From contig NZ_CP013444.1 in assembly GCF_001718835.1 (NCBI RefSeq), positions 3,348,001-3,412,000 of the forward strand: a stretch of 64,000 nt of DNA. Reading direction: 5' to 3'. How positions within the stretch are numbered: the stretch's first letter is position 1; each line of letters starts with the position of its first letter. This stretch comes from Burkholderia cepacia. GTDB lineage: Bacteria > Pseudomonadota > Gammaproteobacteria > Burkholderiales > Burkholderiaceae. The position numbers and the translations under genes were made by a program. Under the pieces are notes generated by a model that had not been told where the DNA came from, searched no databases, and saw only the letters and a list, made by a program, of their open reading frames with translations. Positions 44,182-52,582 of the stretch are shown piece after piece.

Positions 44182-45564
44182 ATGAGACTCAAGGCAAAGA
44201 TTTTCCTTCTGGCCATCGTGCCGTTCCTGCTCGCGATCGCCGGCATCGGTTTCGGCGTGCGCCAGCAGGCGACGTCCCTCGCGCGCACGCAGCACGCGAC
44301 GATCCAGGCCGCGTACCTGTCGAGCAAGGAAGTCGAGCTCAAGCATTACGTCGAGCTCGCGACGAGCGCGATCATGCCGCTTTACGACGCGAGCGGCCGC
44401 AACGCGCGCGACGACGCGCTGCTGCGCACGCAGGCGCTCGCGATGCTGCAGAAGATGGACTTCGGCCCGGACGGCTATTTCTTCGTATACGACCTGCACG
44501 GCAATTCGCTGATGCATCCGCGCGAGCCCGAGCGTGTCGGCCACAACTACTGGTCGATGCGCGACCCGCAGGGCGCGCTGACGATCCAGAAGCTGATCGG
44601 CGCGGCGTCGAGCGGCGGCGGCTACGTGCGCTACGCGTGGCAGCGGCCGTCGACGGGCCGCGTCGCGCCGAAGCTCGGCTACGTCATCGCGCTCGAACGC
44701 TGGGGCTGGATGGTCGGCACCGGCATCTATCTCGACGATGTCGACACCGCGCTGCAGCGCATCGACGCGCGCGCGTCCGCGAACATCGAGCGCACGATGA
44801 GCTGGCTCACCGCGATCGCGCTCACGGGGGCGGCCGCGATCGCCGTATGCGCGCTGGTGCTGAACGTCAGCGAGTCGCGCAGTGCCGACGCGAAGCTCAA
44901 GCTGCTCGCGCAGCGCGTCGTCGAATCGCAGGAGCAGGAGCGGGCGCGGCTGTCACGCGAGCTGCATGACGGGATCAGCCAGATGATGGTATCGGCGAAG
45001 CTGATGCTCGAATCCGCGCTCGCGCGCTTCGAACGCGGTACCGCGCGCATGCCCGAGGCCGAGCAGGCGCTGACCTCGGGCGTCGTGCGGCTCGGCGACA
45101 CGCTGCGTGAAGTGCGGCGCATCTCGCATGCGCTGCGCCCCGCGATGCTCGACGATCTCGGCCTCGCGGCGGCGCTCGAGCAGCTGGTGCGCGAGCTCGG
45201 CGCCGAAAGCGGCATCGACATCGGCTACACGCAGGTTGCGCACAGCGGCACCCGGCCGCTGCCCGCGGCGGTCAACACCGCGCTGTTCCGGATCGCGCAG
45301 GAAGCGCTCAGCAACATCGTGCATCATGCGCGGGCGTCGCGCGCGGCCGTCACGCTCGACGTCGGCGCGCAATCCGTCACGCTGACCATCGCCGACAACG
45401 GCTGCGGCTTCGACGCCGAACGCTCGCAGGCCGACGCGCGCCGCGGCATCGGGCTGCGCAACATGCGCGAGCGCCTCGACGCGCTCGGCGGTACGCTGAC
45501 GATCACGTCGCAGGTCGGTCACACGATCGTCGCCGCGCGCGTGCCGCTGACTTCACCGGCCTGA
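44182..45564 (+). CDS. Sensor histidine kinase, Cache sensor with NarL-type (HisKA_3) kinase
   Basis: A 460-residue membrane kinase. The first helix (KIFLLAIVPFLLAIAGIGFGV) is followed by a periplasmic single Cache domain (MDFGPDGYFFVYDLHGNSLMHP, RVGHNYWSMRDPQGALTIQKLI, WGWMVGTGIYLDDVD) and a second helix (LTAIALTGAAAIAVCALVL). HisKA_3 has the phosphorylated histidine in RARLSRELHDGISQMM, and the HATPase part has ALSNIVHHARAS, DNGCGF and GIGLRNMRERLDALGG. The Cache class often binds small carboxylates. It starts at the ATG at 44182 and its cognate regulator begins 40 bases after its stop. Confidence 0.93.
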   Translation: MRLKAKIFLLAIVPFLLAIAGIGFGVRQQATSLARTQHATIQAAYLSSKEVELKHYVELATSAIMPLYDASGRNARDDALLRTQALAMLQKMDFGPDGYFFVYDLHGNSLMHPREPERVGHNYWSMRDPQGALTIQKLIGAASSGGGYVRYAWQRPSTGRVAPKLGYVIALERWGWMVGTGIYLDDVDTALQRIDARASANIERTMSWLTAIALTGAAAIAVCALVLNVSESRSADAKLKLLAQRVVESQEQERARLSRELHDGISQMMVSAKLMLESALARFERGTARMPEAEQALTSGVVRLGDTLREVRRISHALRPAMLDDLGLAAALEQLVRELGAESGIDIGYTQVAHSGTRPLPAAVNTALFRIAQEALSNIVHHARASRAAVTLDVGAQSVTLTIADNGCGFDAERSQADARRGIGLRNMRERLDALGGTLTITSQVGHTIVAARVPLTSPA

Positions 45565-45604
45565 CCGCGCGCGCCGCCACTCGATTCAAGGAGACCCATC
45601 GCCC

Positions 45605-46288
45605 ATGAGCGCCCCGGACACCCCCGCAAGGCTCCCCGCCGACCTCGTCGCCCAGCCGGTCGCCCAGCCGGTCGCCCGACTGCTGCTCGTCGACGATCAC
45701 CCGCTCGTGCGCGACGGCTTGCGGATGCGGCTCGAAGCGGCCGACCTGTCGGTGGTCGGCGAAGCCGGCAACGCCGACGAGGCGCTCGCGCTCGCCGCGT
45801 CGCTCGAACCCGATCTCGCGCTGATGGACATCGGCATGAACGGAATGAACGGCATCACGCTCGCGGGCGTGTTTCACGATCGTTTTCCGGGCATCCGCGT
45901 GCTGATGCTGTCGATGCACGACAACGTCGAATACGTGACGCAGGCCGTGCGTGCCGGCGCGAGCGGCTACCTGCTGAAGGATTCGCCCGCGAGCGAGATC
46001 GTGCGCGCGATCGGCACGGTGCTGGCGGGCCAGACGTTCTTCAGCGAAGGGCTCGCCGCACGGATGATCCACGCGAGCACGACCGCGTCGCCGCTCGACC
46101 GGCTCACGCCGCGCGAACGCGACATCCTCGACGCGCTGGCGGAAGGGCTGTCGAGCAAGCAGATCGCGCAGCAGACGGGGCTGTCGGTGCGCACGGTCGA
46201 GACGCACCGGCTCAACCTGAAGCGCAAGCTGGAAATCGAGGGGCAGGCCGAGCTGATCAAGTTCGCGGTCGAGCATCGGCGGCGGTAG
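45605..46288 (+). CDS. NarL/FixJ-type response regulator
   Basis: A 227-residue response regulator. The receiver starts at RLLLVDDHPLVRDGLRMRL, has the phosphoacceptor in LALMDIGMNGMNG, threonine/serine and lysine positions in VLMLSMHD and GYLLKDSP. The LuxR-type helix-turn-helix is LTPRERDILDALAEGLSSKQIAQQTGLSVRTVETHRLNLKRKL. The first ~20 residues carry a repeated V-A-Q-P. It pairs with the kinase just upstream; targets are not apparent, but the neighbouring diguanylate cyclase suggests a lifestyle role. Confidence 0.94.
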   Translation: MSAPDTPARLPADLVAQPVAQPVARLLLVDDHPLVRDGLRMRLEAADLSVVGEAGNADEALALAASLEPDLALMDIGMNGMNGITLAGVFHDRFPGIRVLMLSMHDNVEYVTQAVRAGASGYLLKDSPASEIVRAIGTVLAGQTFFSEGLAARMIHASTTASPLDRLTPRERDILDALAEGLSSKQIAQQTGLSVRTVETHRLNLKRKLEIEGQAELIKFAVEHRRR

Positions 46289-46704
46289 GGGCGAAACGCC
46301 AAGACGCCCCGTGCCATGCAGAGCAAGGCGTGCTCGATGTTGCCGGCCGGCATTGCCATTTCGACAATCAACCTCATCACTGGCTCGCCCCCTATATGCC
46401 GAAGGTAGTAGGCACGTTCGTGGCGTGTCCAAACCACCGATAATCCAGGTTGCTTCAATTTTTTTGGAGCGGCGCACGCGCCTCGCACTAGGACGCAAAT
46501 TCGCCCTCCAGTGGGAGGCACCCCCACCCTAGATAAGCAGGATTGCAGAGAAACCGTACGCATAGGTAGCGATATCTACGACTAGCAGACGATATAGTCC
46601 AACTACGTCGGGAGCGCCGGCGCCGCCCAGTTGAGCCAGTGCGCCATTGCCGTGCTGGAGGTTGCTCTTGGATACTGCTTCCACCGAATTACCGGAACGT
46701 CCTC
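46289..46704. other. Lower-GC stretch without a recognised gene
   Basis: About 415 bases between the response regulator and the small ORF pair. GC content drops visibly, especially 46430-46610. A minus-strand frame (46563 into the regulator gene) reads VMRLIVEMAMPAGNIEHALL but overlaps a certain gene and is not supported. It looks like the left part of an inserted segment. Confidence 0.45.
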
Positions 46705-46800
46705 ATGGAAGCGAAAACCAAAGCGAATTCTGGCGCGAAGTCCATTGCGGTCAAAGCAAGACGTGCAGCGACGGTTAGAAACGAGGCGGCATCGTCATGA
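46705..46800 (+). CDS. Small basic hypothetical protein, 31 residues
   Basis: ATG at 46705 encodes a very basic, helix-prone peptide of 31 residues (starting MEAKTKANSGAKSIAVKARR). Its TGA overlaps the next gene's ATG in ATGA, which suggests translational coupling. No strong ribosome-binding site is visible. The family is unknown. Support comes from the overlap and from Lys/Arg/Ala-biased composition typical of small nucleic-acid-binding or partner peptides. Confidence 0.45.
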   Translation: MEAKTKANSGAKSIAVKARRAATVRNEAASS

Positions 46801-47339
46801 TTGCATGGAAGGCCTTTACGTTTGCCGGCGTCGATTACGACCTGTCCCACCTGCATCCCTGCCAGATCGAATTCGTTCAGCCAGCAAAGGGCAAACATCC
46901 GGCACGTACATATGTGGTCCAGCTCATCTTTGGCCTGCACTGCTTTACCCGGTCGGCCGAACCAGGCGAGGTGATCGATCCGGCGCGGCTCTATAGCGAT
47001 GCTCGAGAAACACGCGTGTTCTGTGAGCGGCGCTACCGGCTGTCCATGCTGCTGCCGGCAATTGTTGACGGATTGGCTGTCCGCCCTTGCTATCACACCG
47101 GCAAAGGCAATTTCTTCGTCATGGAAGCCGTCGACGAGCAGGGCGCAGTTCAGGAATATGAGGTCTACTTCACAGCGTCGCGCGCGACCAAGCGCGGCGT
47201 ACTCAATCTGTTCGTCCAGAGCGCCTATGTGCGGGACCGGTCCCACAAAGGCAACCGCCCGAAGAGGAAGCCGATCCGACTGCATGTGATCCTGCACAAC
47301 ACGCTGATCAATCGACCGATCAAGGAGCCGGTGTATTGA
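46797..47339 (+). CDS. Conserved hypothetical protein, 180 residues
   Basis: A 180-residue soluble protein: MIAWKAFTFAGVDYDLSHLHP, an aromatic-rich core (YVVQLIFGLHCFTR, ETRVFCERRYRLSMLLPAIV, RPCYHTGKGNFFVMEAVDEQG) and a basic C-terminus (RSHKGNRPKRKPIRLHVILHN). It has no signal peptide, membrane segment or catalytic motif I recognise. GC is lower than in its neighbours. It is coupled to the 31-residue ORF by a 4-base overlap. The composition (His/Cys/Tyr-rich with a basic tail) resembles accessory proteins of mobile elements, but no function is assigned. Confidence 0.75.
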   Translation: MIAWKAFTFAGVDYDLSHLHPCQIEFVQPAKGKHPARTYVVQLIFGLHCFTRSAEPGEVIDPARLYSDARETRVFCERRYRLSMLLPAIVDGLAVRPCYHTGKGNFFVMEAVDEQGAVQEYEVYFTASRATKRGVLNLFVQSAYVRDRSHKGNRPKRKPIRLHVILHNTLINRPIKEPVY

Positions 47340-47366
47340 AGGCAACAGCAGGTAGCGTCGGAAATG

Positions 47367-47390
47367 AAAAAGGCTCCTCGAAAGGAGCCT
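47367..47390 (-). terminator. Rho-independent terminator downstream of hpnM
   Basis: On the minus strand the stem GGCTCC/GGAGCC (47384-47389 with 47372-47377, extended by one A-T pair) and loop TTTCGA are followed by five T's. It faces transcription coming from hpnM, 165 bases past its stop. Convergent genes on the plus strand may also use the hairpin. Confidence 0.75.
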
Positions 47391-47554
47391 CGTTCAAACT
47401 GCTAATCGGACCTCTTGGCTATCGCCACACTTGGGTGGTGACCCCTCGCAGGGCGGGGGTAACGCACGACTTTCGCCGTTCCGTTTATACGCTACCGATG
47501 ACCATGATACATGTTCTTGCGCACCCGGAGCAAGTCGAATCGCCCTTATCCCTA
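47391..47554. other. Intergenic stretch, possibly a long 3' UTR or small RNA
   Basis: 164 bases between the hpnM stop and the terminator hairpin, with no gene. On the minus strand CCCCCGCCCTGCGAGGGG (47440-47457) can fold into a hairpin, and the terminator ends the stretch. It is either the hpnM 3' UTR or a short independent transcript. Confidence 0.35.
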
Positions 47555-48151
47555 TCAGTTCGTCCGCGAATTGTGTTTCTGCAGATACGCGATCAGGCCG
47601 TCGATCCCGCCCGATGCGAGCTGGCTCTTGAACTGGCCCTGGTAGACCTGGATCAGCCATGCGCCCGACATGTCGATGTCGTAGATCTTCCAGTCGTTGC
47701 CGACCTTGCCGAGACGATAGCCGACCGACTGGCTGTCGCCCGGCGTCGTGACGGTCGACTGCACGAGCGCGTCGGCGCCCGACGCGCCGCCCGCCTTGAA
47801 CGAGAACTTCGCGTCCTGGCTGCCGAGCTGGGCGAGCGACGCGGCGTAGGTGCGCGTCATCAGCAGCTTGAACTGCTTGTAAAGCTCCTGCTGTTGCTGC
47901 GGCGTGGCCTGCTTCCACGCATCGCCGACCGCGATGCGGGTCGTGCGCTCGAAGTTGGTTGCAGGCAGGAAGCGCTGCTCGACGACCGCCGAGACCTTCG
48001 CCATGTCCCCGCCGCGTGCGGCCGGATCGGCCTTCATCGCGTTGACGGTACCTTCGACCGCGTTGCGGACGATGTCGACCGGCGCACTCTGCGCGAAAGC
48101 GGAAACCGACACGGCGGCCGCCGCGACGAAAGCAAACAGATGACGTTTCAT
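47555..48151 (-). CDS. hpnM: MlaC-family periplasmic lipid carrier, hopanoid-associated HpnM
   Basis: A 198-residue exported protein (signal MKRHLFAFVAAAAVSVSAFAQ) of the MlaC/Ttg2D family. GGDMAKVSAVVEQRFLPATNFERTTRIAVGDAWKQATPQQQQELYKQFKLLMTRTYA is the diagnostic block, and GNDWKIYDIDMSGAWLIQVYQGQFKSQL is the C-terminal part. MlaC proteins carry lipids through the periplasm. It is divergent from hpnN-mlaA and close to shc, so it is the hopanoid-associated member HpnM rather than part of a full mlaFEDCB operon. The ATG at 48151 gives a clean signal peptide. Confidence 0.88.
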   Translation of the reverse strand: MKRHLFAFVAAAAVSVSAFAQSAPVDIVRNAVEGTVNAMKADPAARGGDMAKVSAVVEQRFLPATNFERTTRIAVGDAWKQATPQQQQELYKQFKLLMTRTYAASLAQLGSQDAKFSFKAGGASGADALVQSTVTTPGDSQSVGYRLGKVGNDWKIYDIDMSGAWLIQVYQGQFKSQLASGGIDGLIAYLQKHNSRTN

Positions 48152-48472
48152 ACGAATATCGCACTCGCTAAGGAAAAACGGACGGCGCGGCGCGCCATCC
48201 GGTCGACGCAAGTATACCGGGCCTGACGCACGCTTGCCGCACCGTGACCGACTGTTACCTTTCACGCCGGATTGTCACAGGCGCGGCCGGAAACGGCGGC
48301 CTCGGGGAAAGTAAACAAACGCTTACCCATGACGGGAACCCGGCCCGGCGCCGATTCCCTCTCCGACAGGAAAAGATTCTTCCGGCCCCACGACGCCCAA
48401 CGTCACGACCGCCGCCACGCTGCGCCGGTATACTTGGCTACTTTGCCCTTGCCAGCCGCTCCCCACCGCCAC
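48152..48472. promoter_or_regulatory. Divergent promoter region between hpnM and hpnN
   Basis: 321 bases separate the two starts. The hpnN frame is open from 48272, but hpnN homology begins only at the ATG at 48473, so most of this DNA is regulatory. AT-richer patches lie at 48150-48175 and 48240-48330. No clear boxes are assigned. Confidence 0.45.
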
Positions 48473-51106
48473 ATGGTGACATCTCTCATCGTCCGACTCG
48501 TTGCATGGTCGGTGCGCCGCCCCGTCTGGGTCGTCGTCCTGTCGCTCGTCATCGCCGCGCTCAGCGGCGTCTATGTCGCGCAGCATTTCAAGATCAACAC
48601 CGACATCAGCAAGCTCGTCGATGCCGAGCCGCAATGGGCCGCCCTCGGGCAGGCCGTCGACAAGGCGTTCCCGCAACGCAACGGCACGATCCTCGCGGTC
48701 GTCGAGGCGCCCGCGCCCGAATTCGCGAACGCCGCCGCGCATGCGCTGACCGAAGCGCTGCGCAAGGATGCCGAAGCCGGTCGTATCGGCCAGGTCGCCG
48801 AACCCGGCGGCGGGCCGTTCTTCGAGCACAACGGGCTGCTGTTCCTGTCGACGCAGGACGTCACGGATACCACCTCGCAGCTCGCGAGCGCGCGCCCGCT
48901 CGTCAACGAACTCGCGAAGAACCCGAGCCTGACCGGTCTCGCCACCACACTCTCCACCACGCTCGGCCAGCCGCTGCTGACCGGCCAGGTGAAACTGCCC
49001 GCGATGGCGAAGCTGCTCGCACGCAGCGCCGCGACGGTCGACGACGTGCTGGCCGGCAAGCCGGCCGCGTTCTCGTGGCGCGCGCTGGTCGACAACGATG
49101 CCGCGCGTCAGCCCGCGCGCGCATTCGTCACCGTGCAGCCGGTGGTCAACTACGGTGCGCTGAAGGCCGGCGCGGAAACCAGCCAGGTGATCCGCGACGC
49201 GGCCCGTTCGCTCGACCTCGAGAAGCGCTACGGCGCCGCGGTGCGCCTGACCGGCGAGCAGCCGCTCGCCGACGACGAATTCGCGTCCGTCGAGGATGGC
49301 GCGGCGCTCAACGGCGTGCTCACGCTGCTCGCCGTGCTCGTCATCCTGTGGCTGGCGCTGCGCTCGAAGCGGATGATCGGCTCGGTGCTCGTCACGCTGT
49401 TCGTCGGCCTCGTCGTGACCGCCGCGCTCGGCCTCGCGATGGTGGGCTCGCTGAACATGATCTCGGTCGCGTTCATGGTGCTGTTCGTCGGCCTCGGCGT
49501 CGACTTCTCGATCCAGTACGGCGTGAAATACCGCGAGGAGCGCTTCCGCGATCCGCGCATCGATCACGCGCTGATCGGCGCCGCGCATTCCATGGGCATG
49601 CCGCTCGCGCTGGCCACCGCGGCCGTCGCGGCGAGCTTCTTCTCGTTCATTCCCACCGCCTATCGCGGCGTGTCCGAACTCGGCCTGATCGCGGGCGTCG
49701 GGATGTTCGTCGCGCTGCTGACCACGATCACGCTGCTGCCGGCGCTGCTGCGCCTGTTCGCGCCGCCGGGCGAATCGAAGACGCCGGGCTTCCCGTGGCT
49801 CGCGCCGGTCGACGACTACCTCGATCGCCATCGCAAGCCGATCCTGATCGGCACGCTCGTGGTCGTGGTCGGCGCGCTGCCGCTGCTCGCGTTCCTCCAC
49901 TTCGACTTCAACCCGCTGCACCTGAAGGATCCGCACAGCGAATCGATGGCGACACTGCTCGCACTGAAGGATTCGCCGGAAGCCGCCGTCAACGACGTCA
50001 CGCTGCTCGCGCCGTCGCTCGCCGATGCCGACGCGGCCGCGAAGCGCCTCGACGCGCTGCCTGAAGTGGGCCGCACGACCACGCTGTCGACCTTCATCCC
50101 CGCCGACCAGCCGGCCAAGCGCGCGGCGATCGCCGCGGCCGCGGGCGAGCTGCTGCCCGCGCTGACACAACCGGCCGCGCCGCCCGCGACCGACGCGCAG
50201 CGCGTCGCCGCGCTCAAGCGCGTGTCGGACCTGCTGAGCTACGCGGCCGAAGATCACCCGGGCCCGGGAGCGGCCGCCGCGCAGCATCTGTCGGCCTCGC
50301 TCGCGAAACTCGCCGCCGCGGACGCCGCGACGCGCGACCGCGCCGAGCGTGCGTTCTCCGACACGCTGCGCATCGCGCTCAACCAGCTCGCCTCGCTGCT
50401 GCAGCCGCAGGACATCACGCGCGAATCGCTGCCGCCGCAGCTCGTGCGCGACTGGGTCGCACCGGACGGCCACGCACTCGTGCAGATTTCGCCGAAGGTG
50501 CCGAAGGGCGTCGACCCGAACGACGACACGATGCTGCGCCGCTTCGCGAAGACCGTGAAGGCCGCGGAGCCGGGCGCGACCGGCGGGCCGATCTCGATCC
50601 TGCATTCGGCCGACACGATCATCAACGCGTTCCTGCATGCGGCACTGTGGTCGATCATCTCGATCACGATCCTGCTGTGGGTCACGCTGCGCCGCTTCGG
50701 CGACGTGCTGCGCACGCTGGTGCCGCTGCTCGTGTCGGGCATCGTGACGCTCGAACTGTGCGTCGTGCTCGGCATGTCGCTCAACTTCGCGAACATCATC
50801 GCGCTGCCGCTGATGCTCGGCGTCGGCGTCGCGTTCAAGGTGTATTTCGTGATGGCGTGGCGCGCGGGGCAAACCGGGCTGCTGCACTCGAGCCTCACGC
50901 ACGCCGTCCTGTTCAGCGCCGCGACGACGGCGACCGCATTCGGCAGCCTGTGGCTGTCGCACCACCCGGGCACGTCGAGCATGGGCAAGCTGCTCGCGCT
51001 GGCCCTGACCTGCACGCTGATCGGCGCCGTGGTGTTCCAGCCCGTCCTGATGGGCAAACCGCGCGTCAAACGCGCCAAGAACCAATCGCAAGGAATCAAT
51101 GAATAA
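48473..51106 (+). CDS. hpnN: Hopanoid-associated RND transporter HpnN
   Basis: An 877-residue RND/MMPL-type membrane transporter that moves hopanoids from the inner to the outer membrane. The first helix (PVWVVVLSLVIAALSGVYVAQHFKINTDISKLVD) precedes a large periplasmic domain. A helix bundle follows (GVLTLLAVLVILWLALRSKRMIGSVLVTLFVGL, VAFMVLFVGLGVDFSIQYGVKYREE), then a second periplasmic domain and the second bundle (LHAALWSIISITILLWVTLRRFG, NFANIIALPLMLGVGVAFKVYFVMAW). Length fits HpnN. The ATG at 48473 is chosen because it begins right at the conserved N-terminus. Its 3' end overlaps mlaA by 8 bases. Confidence 0.92.
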   Translation: MVTSLIVRLVAWSVRRPVWVVVLSLVIAALSGVYVAQHFKINTDISKLVDAEPQWAALGQAVDKAFPQRNGTILAVVEAPAPEFANAAAHALTEALRKDAEAGRIGQVAEPGGGPFFEHNGLLFLSTQDVTDTTSQLASARPLVNELAKNPSLTGLATTLSTTLGQPLLTGQVKLPAMAKLLARSAATVDDVLAGKPAAFSWRALVDNDAARQPARAFVTVQPVVNYGALKAGAETSQVIRDAARSLDLEKRYGAAVRLTGEQPLADDEFASVEDGAALNGVLTLLAVLVILWLALRSKRMIGSVLVTLFVGLVVTAALGLAMVGSLNMISVAFMVLFVGLGVDFSIQYGVKYREERFRDPRIDHALIGAAHSMGMPLALATAAVAASFFSFIPTAYRGVSELGLIAGVGMFVALLTTITLLPALLRLFAPPGESKTPGFPWLAPVDDYLDRHRKPILIGTLVVVVGALPLLAFLHFDFNPLHLKDPHSESMATLLALKDSPEAAVNDVTLLAPSLADADAAAKRLDALPEVGRTTTLSTFIPADQPAKRAAIAAAAGELLPALTQPAAPPATDAQRVAALKRVSDLLSYAAEDHPGPGAAAAQHLSASLAKLAAADAATRDRAERAFSDTLRIALNQLASLLQPQDITRESLPPQLVRDWVAPDGHALVQISPKVPKGVDPNDDTMLRRFAKTVKAAEPGATGGPISILHSADTIINAFLHAALWSIISITILLWVTLRRFGDVLRTLVPLLVSGIVTLELCVVLGMSLNFANIIALPLMLGVGVAFKVYFVMAWRAGQTGLLHSSLTHAVLFSAATTATAFGSLWLSHHPGTSSMGKLLALALTCTLIGAVVFQPVLMGKPRVKRAKNQSQGINE

Positions 51107-52028
51107 GGTGCGAATCATTGCGGCGACCGTTGCCGCCAGCGCAGTGCTGACCGGCTGCGCGACGGGACCGAACCGCAACCCCAACGACCCGCTCGAGCCG
51201 ATGAACCGGGCGATGTACAAGTTCAACGACACCGTCGACACGAACATCGCCCAGCCGATCGCGAAGGGTTACCAGAAGGTCACGCCGACGCCCGTGCGCA
51301 CCGCGATCAGCAACTTCTTCTCGAACCTCGGCGACCTCGGCAACATCGCGAACAACCTGCTGCAGTTGCGCATCACCGATGCGACGCAGGACTTGATGCG
51401 CGTGGCGATGAACTCGCTGTTCGGCGTCGCCGGCCTGATCGACATCGCGACGCCGGCCGGGCTGCCGAAGCATCACCAGGACTTCGGCCTGACGATGGCG
51501 CGCTGGGGCGTGCCGTCGGGCCCGTACCTCGTGCTGCCCGTGTTCGGGCCGAGTACGTTCCGCGACGGCGTCGGCCGCGCGGTGGACGTGCGCTTCAACC
51601 TGCTCAACTACATCGAGCCGGCCGCGCGCAACCCGATGTACATCGCGCAGTTCATCAGCGCGCGCTCGGACCTGCTCGGCGCGACCGACCTGCTGAAGCA
51701 GGCCGCGCTCGATCCGTATTCGTTCGTGCGCGACGCGTACCTGCAGCAGCGCAAGTCGCTGACCTACAAGGGCGAGTCCGCGCCGGGCGCGCTGCCGCAA
51801 TACAACGAGCCGGATGAATCGGGTGGGGAAGCGGCGCCGGGCGGCAAGCCCGCCGGCACGCCGGCGGCGCCCGGGCTGCCGAACTACGAGGATCCGGGCG
51901 AGTCGGGCGGGGCGCCGGCCAGCGCACCGGCCGCGCCTGGGCTGCCGCAATATGACGATCCGGGGGCGGGCAGTGCGATGCCGGCGAGTGCGCCGGCGGT
52001 GCCTGCGAGCGGTCCCGCAGCGCAGTAG
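51099..52028 (+). CDS. mlaA: MlaA/VacJ-family outer-membrane lipoprotein with a repetitive tail
   Basis: A 309-residue lipoprotein (MNKVRIIAATVAASAVLTGCATG, lipobox LTGC) of the MlaA/VacJ family. NPNDPLEPMNRAMYKFNDTVDTNIAQPIAKGY, LGDLGNIANNLLQLR and MARWGVPSGPYLVLPVFGPSTFRDGVG are diagnostic. MlaA extracts lipids from the outer leaflet of the outer membrane and hands them to MlaC-type carriers. It overlaps hpnN and is divergent from the MlaC-like HpnM. After residue ~225 a Pro/Gly/Ala tail repeats L-P-x-Y-x-x-P-x-x-S-G three times. A terminator follows. Confidence 0.9.
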   Translation: MNKVRIIAATVAASAVLTGCATGPNRNPNDPLEPMNRAMYKFNDTVDTNIAQPIAKGYQKVTPTPVRTAISNFFSNLGDLGNIANNLLQLRITDATQDLMRVAMNSLFGVAGLIDIATPAGLPKHHQDFGLTMARWGVPSGPYLVLPVFGPSTFRDGVGRAVDVRFNLLNYIEPAARNPMYIAQFISARSDLLGATDLLKQAALDPYSFVRDAYLQQRKSLTYKGESAPGALPQYNEPDESGGEAAPGGKPAGTPAAPGLPNYEDPGESGGAPASAPAAPGLPQYDDPGAGSAMPASAPAVPASGPAAQ

Positions 52029-52058
52029 CTAGCGCCGCACCGGCTGCAAGACGATCAG

Positions 52059-52089
52059 GAGCGCTGCTCGATGCAGCGCTCTTTTTTTT
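52059..52089 (+). terminator. Rho-independent terminator after mlaA
   Basis: A perfect 9-bp stem GAGCGCTGC/GCAGCGCTC (52059-52067 with 52073-52081), loop TCGAT, followed by eight T residues. It closes the hpnN-mlaA transcript 30 bases past the stop. Confidence 0.93.
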
Positions 52090-52153
52090 GTTTTGGTGAA
52101 TTTGCAGCAAGCTTGAGGTCGTTTGACGACCGTTGCCACAACCCGGTCCGCCA

Positions 52154-52582
52154 TCATTTCTCGTCCCGCATCGACGGCGTAAAAGTGATTCCCACCAGCA
52201 ATCCTTCCGGCCCGATGAAGCGGCTGACTGTCTGGCCCCACGGCTCGTTCCGATTCCTGACGAGCATTCGATACCCGCGTGATTCAAGTTCTGCCGTAGC
52301 GGCTTCGACGTTGTCGACATCGAACTCGATCCAGGCTTGTGGGATGGGTACGTCACGACGCCACGAATCCGTGCCGAAGCACGACTGAGCGGCCTGAGAA
52401 AGCGGCCACAACGCGAACGTGTTTGCGCCTTTCAGACTCTCCGTATGAAGGTAGCCGCCTTTCTCTTCCTTGAAGGGAATACCGAGGGCCTGACTGTAGA
52501 GGTCGCGGCTTGCCTGGGCTTCACTCACAATCGGGCCAAAGCCTGCGATGAACAAGGCTGTGGATTTCGGGATCTTTTCCAT
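52154..52582 (-). CDS. Glyoxalase/bleomycin-resistance (VOC) family protein
   Basis: A 142-residue VOC-fold protein: FIAGFGPIVSEAQASRDLYSQALGIPFKE in the first module, then AWIEFDVDNVEAATAELESRGYRMLVRNRNEPWGQTVSRFIGPEGLLVGITFTP in the second. The two beta-alpha-beta-beta-beta modules form the family's metal site; a His/Glu pair is visible in LHTES and the distal GPEG region lacks the usual second Glu pattern, so it may be a binding protein rather than an enzyme. It sits between mlaA and hpnG without an obvious pathway link. Confidence 0.85.
   Translation of the reverse strand: MEKIPKSTALFIAGFGPIVSEAQASRDLYSQALGIPFKEEKGGYLHTESLKGANTFALWPLSQAAQSCFGTDSWRRDVPIPQAWIEFDVDNVEAATAELESRGYRMLVRNRNEPWGQTVSRFIGPEGLLVGITFTPSMRDEK

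Noticed and set aside
45967..46563. Minus-strand frame over the end of the response regulator gene
   Set aside because: It overlaps a certain gene for more than half its length and has no recognisable domain; only the 46289-46560 part has unusual composition.
48323..51247. A 974-codon minus-strand frame opposite hpnN
   Set aside because: Charged low-complexity antisense of a certain gene with membrane helices and RND motifs.
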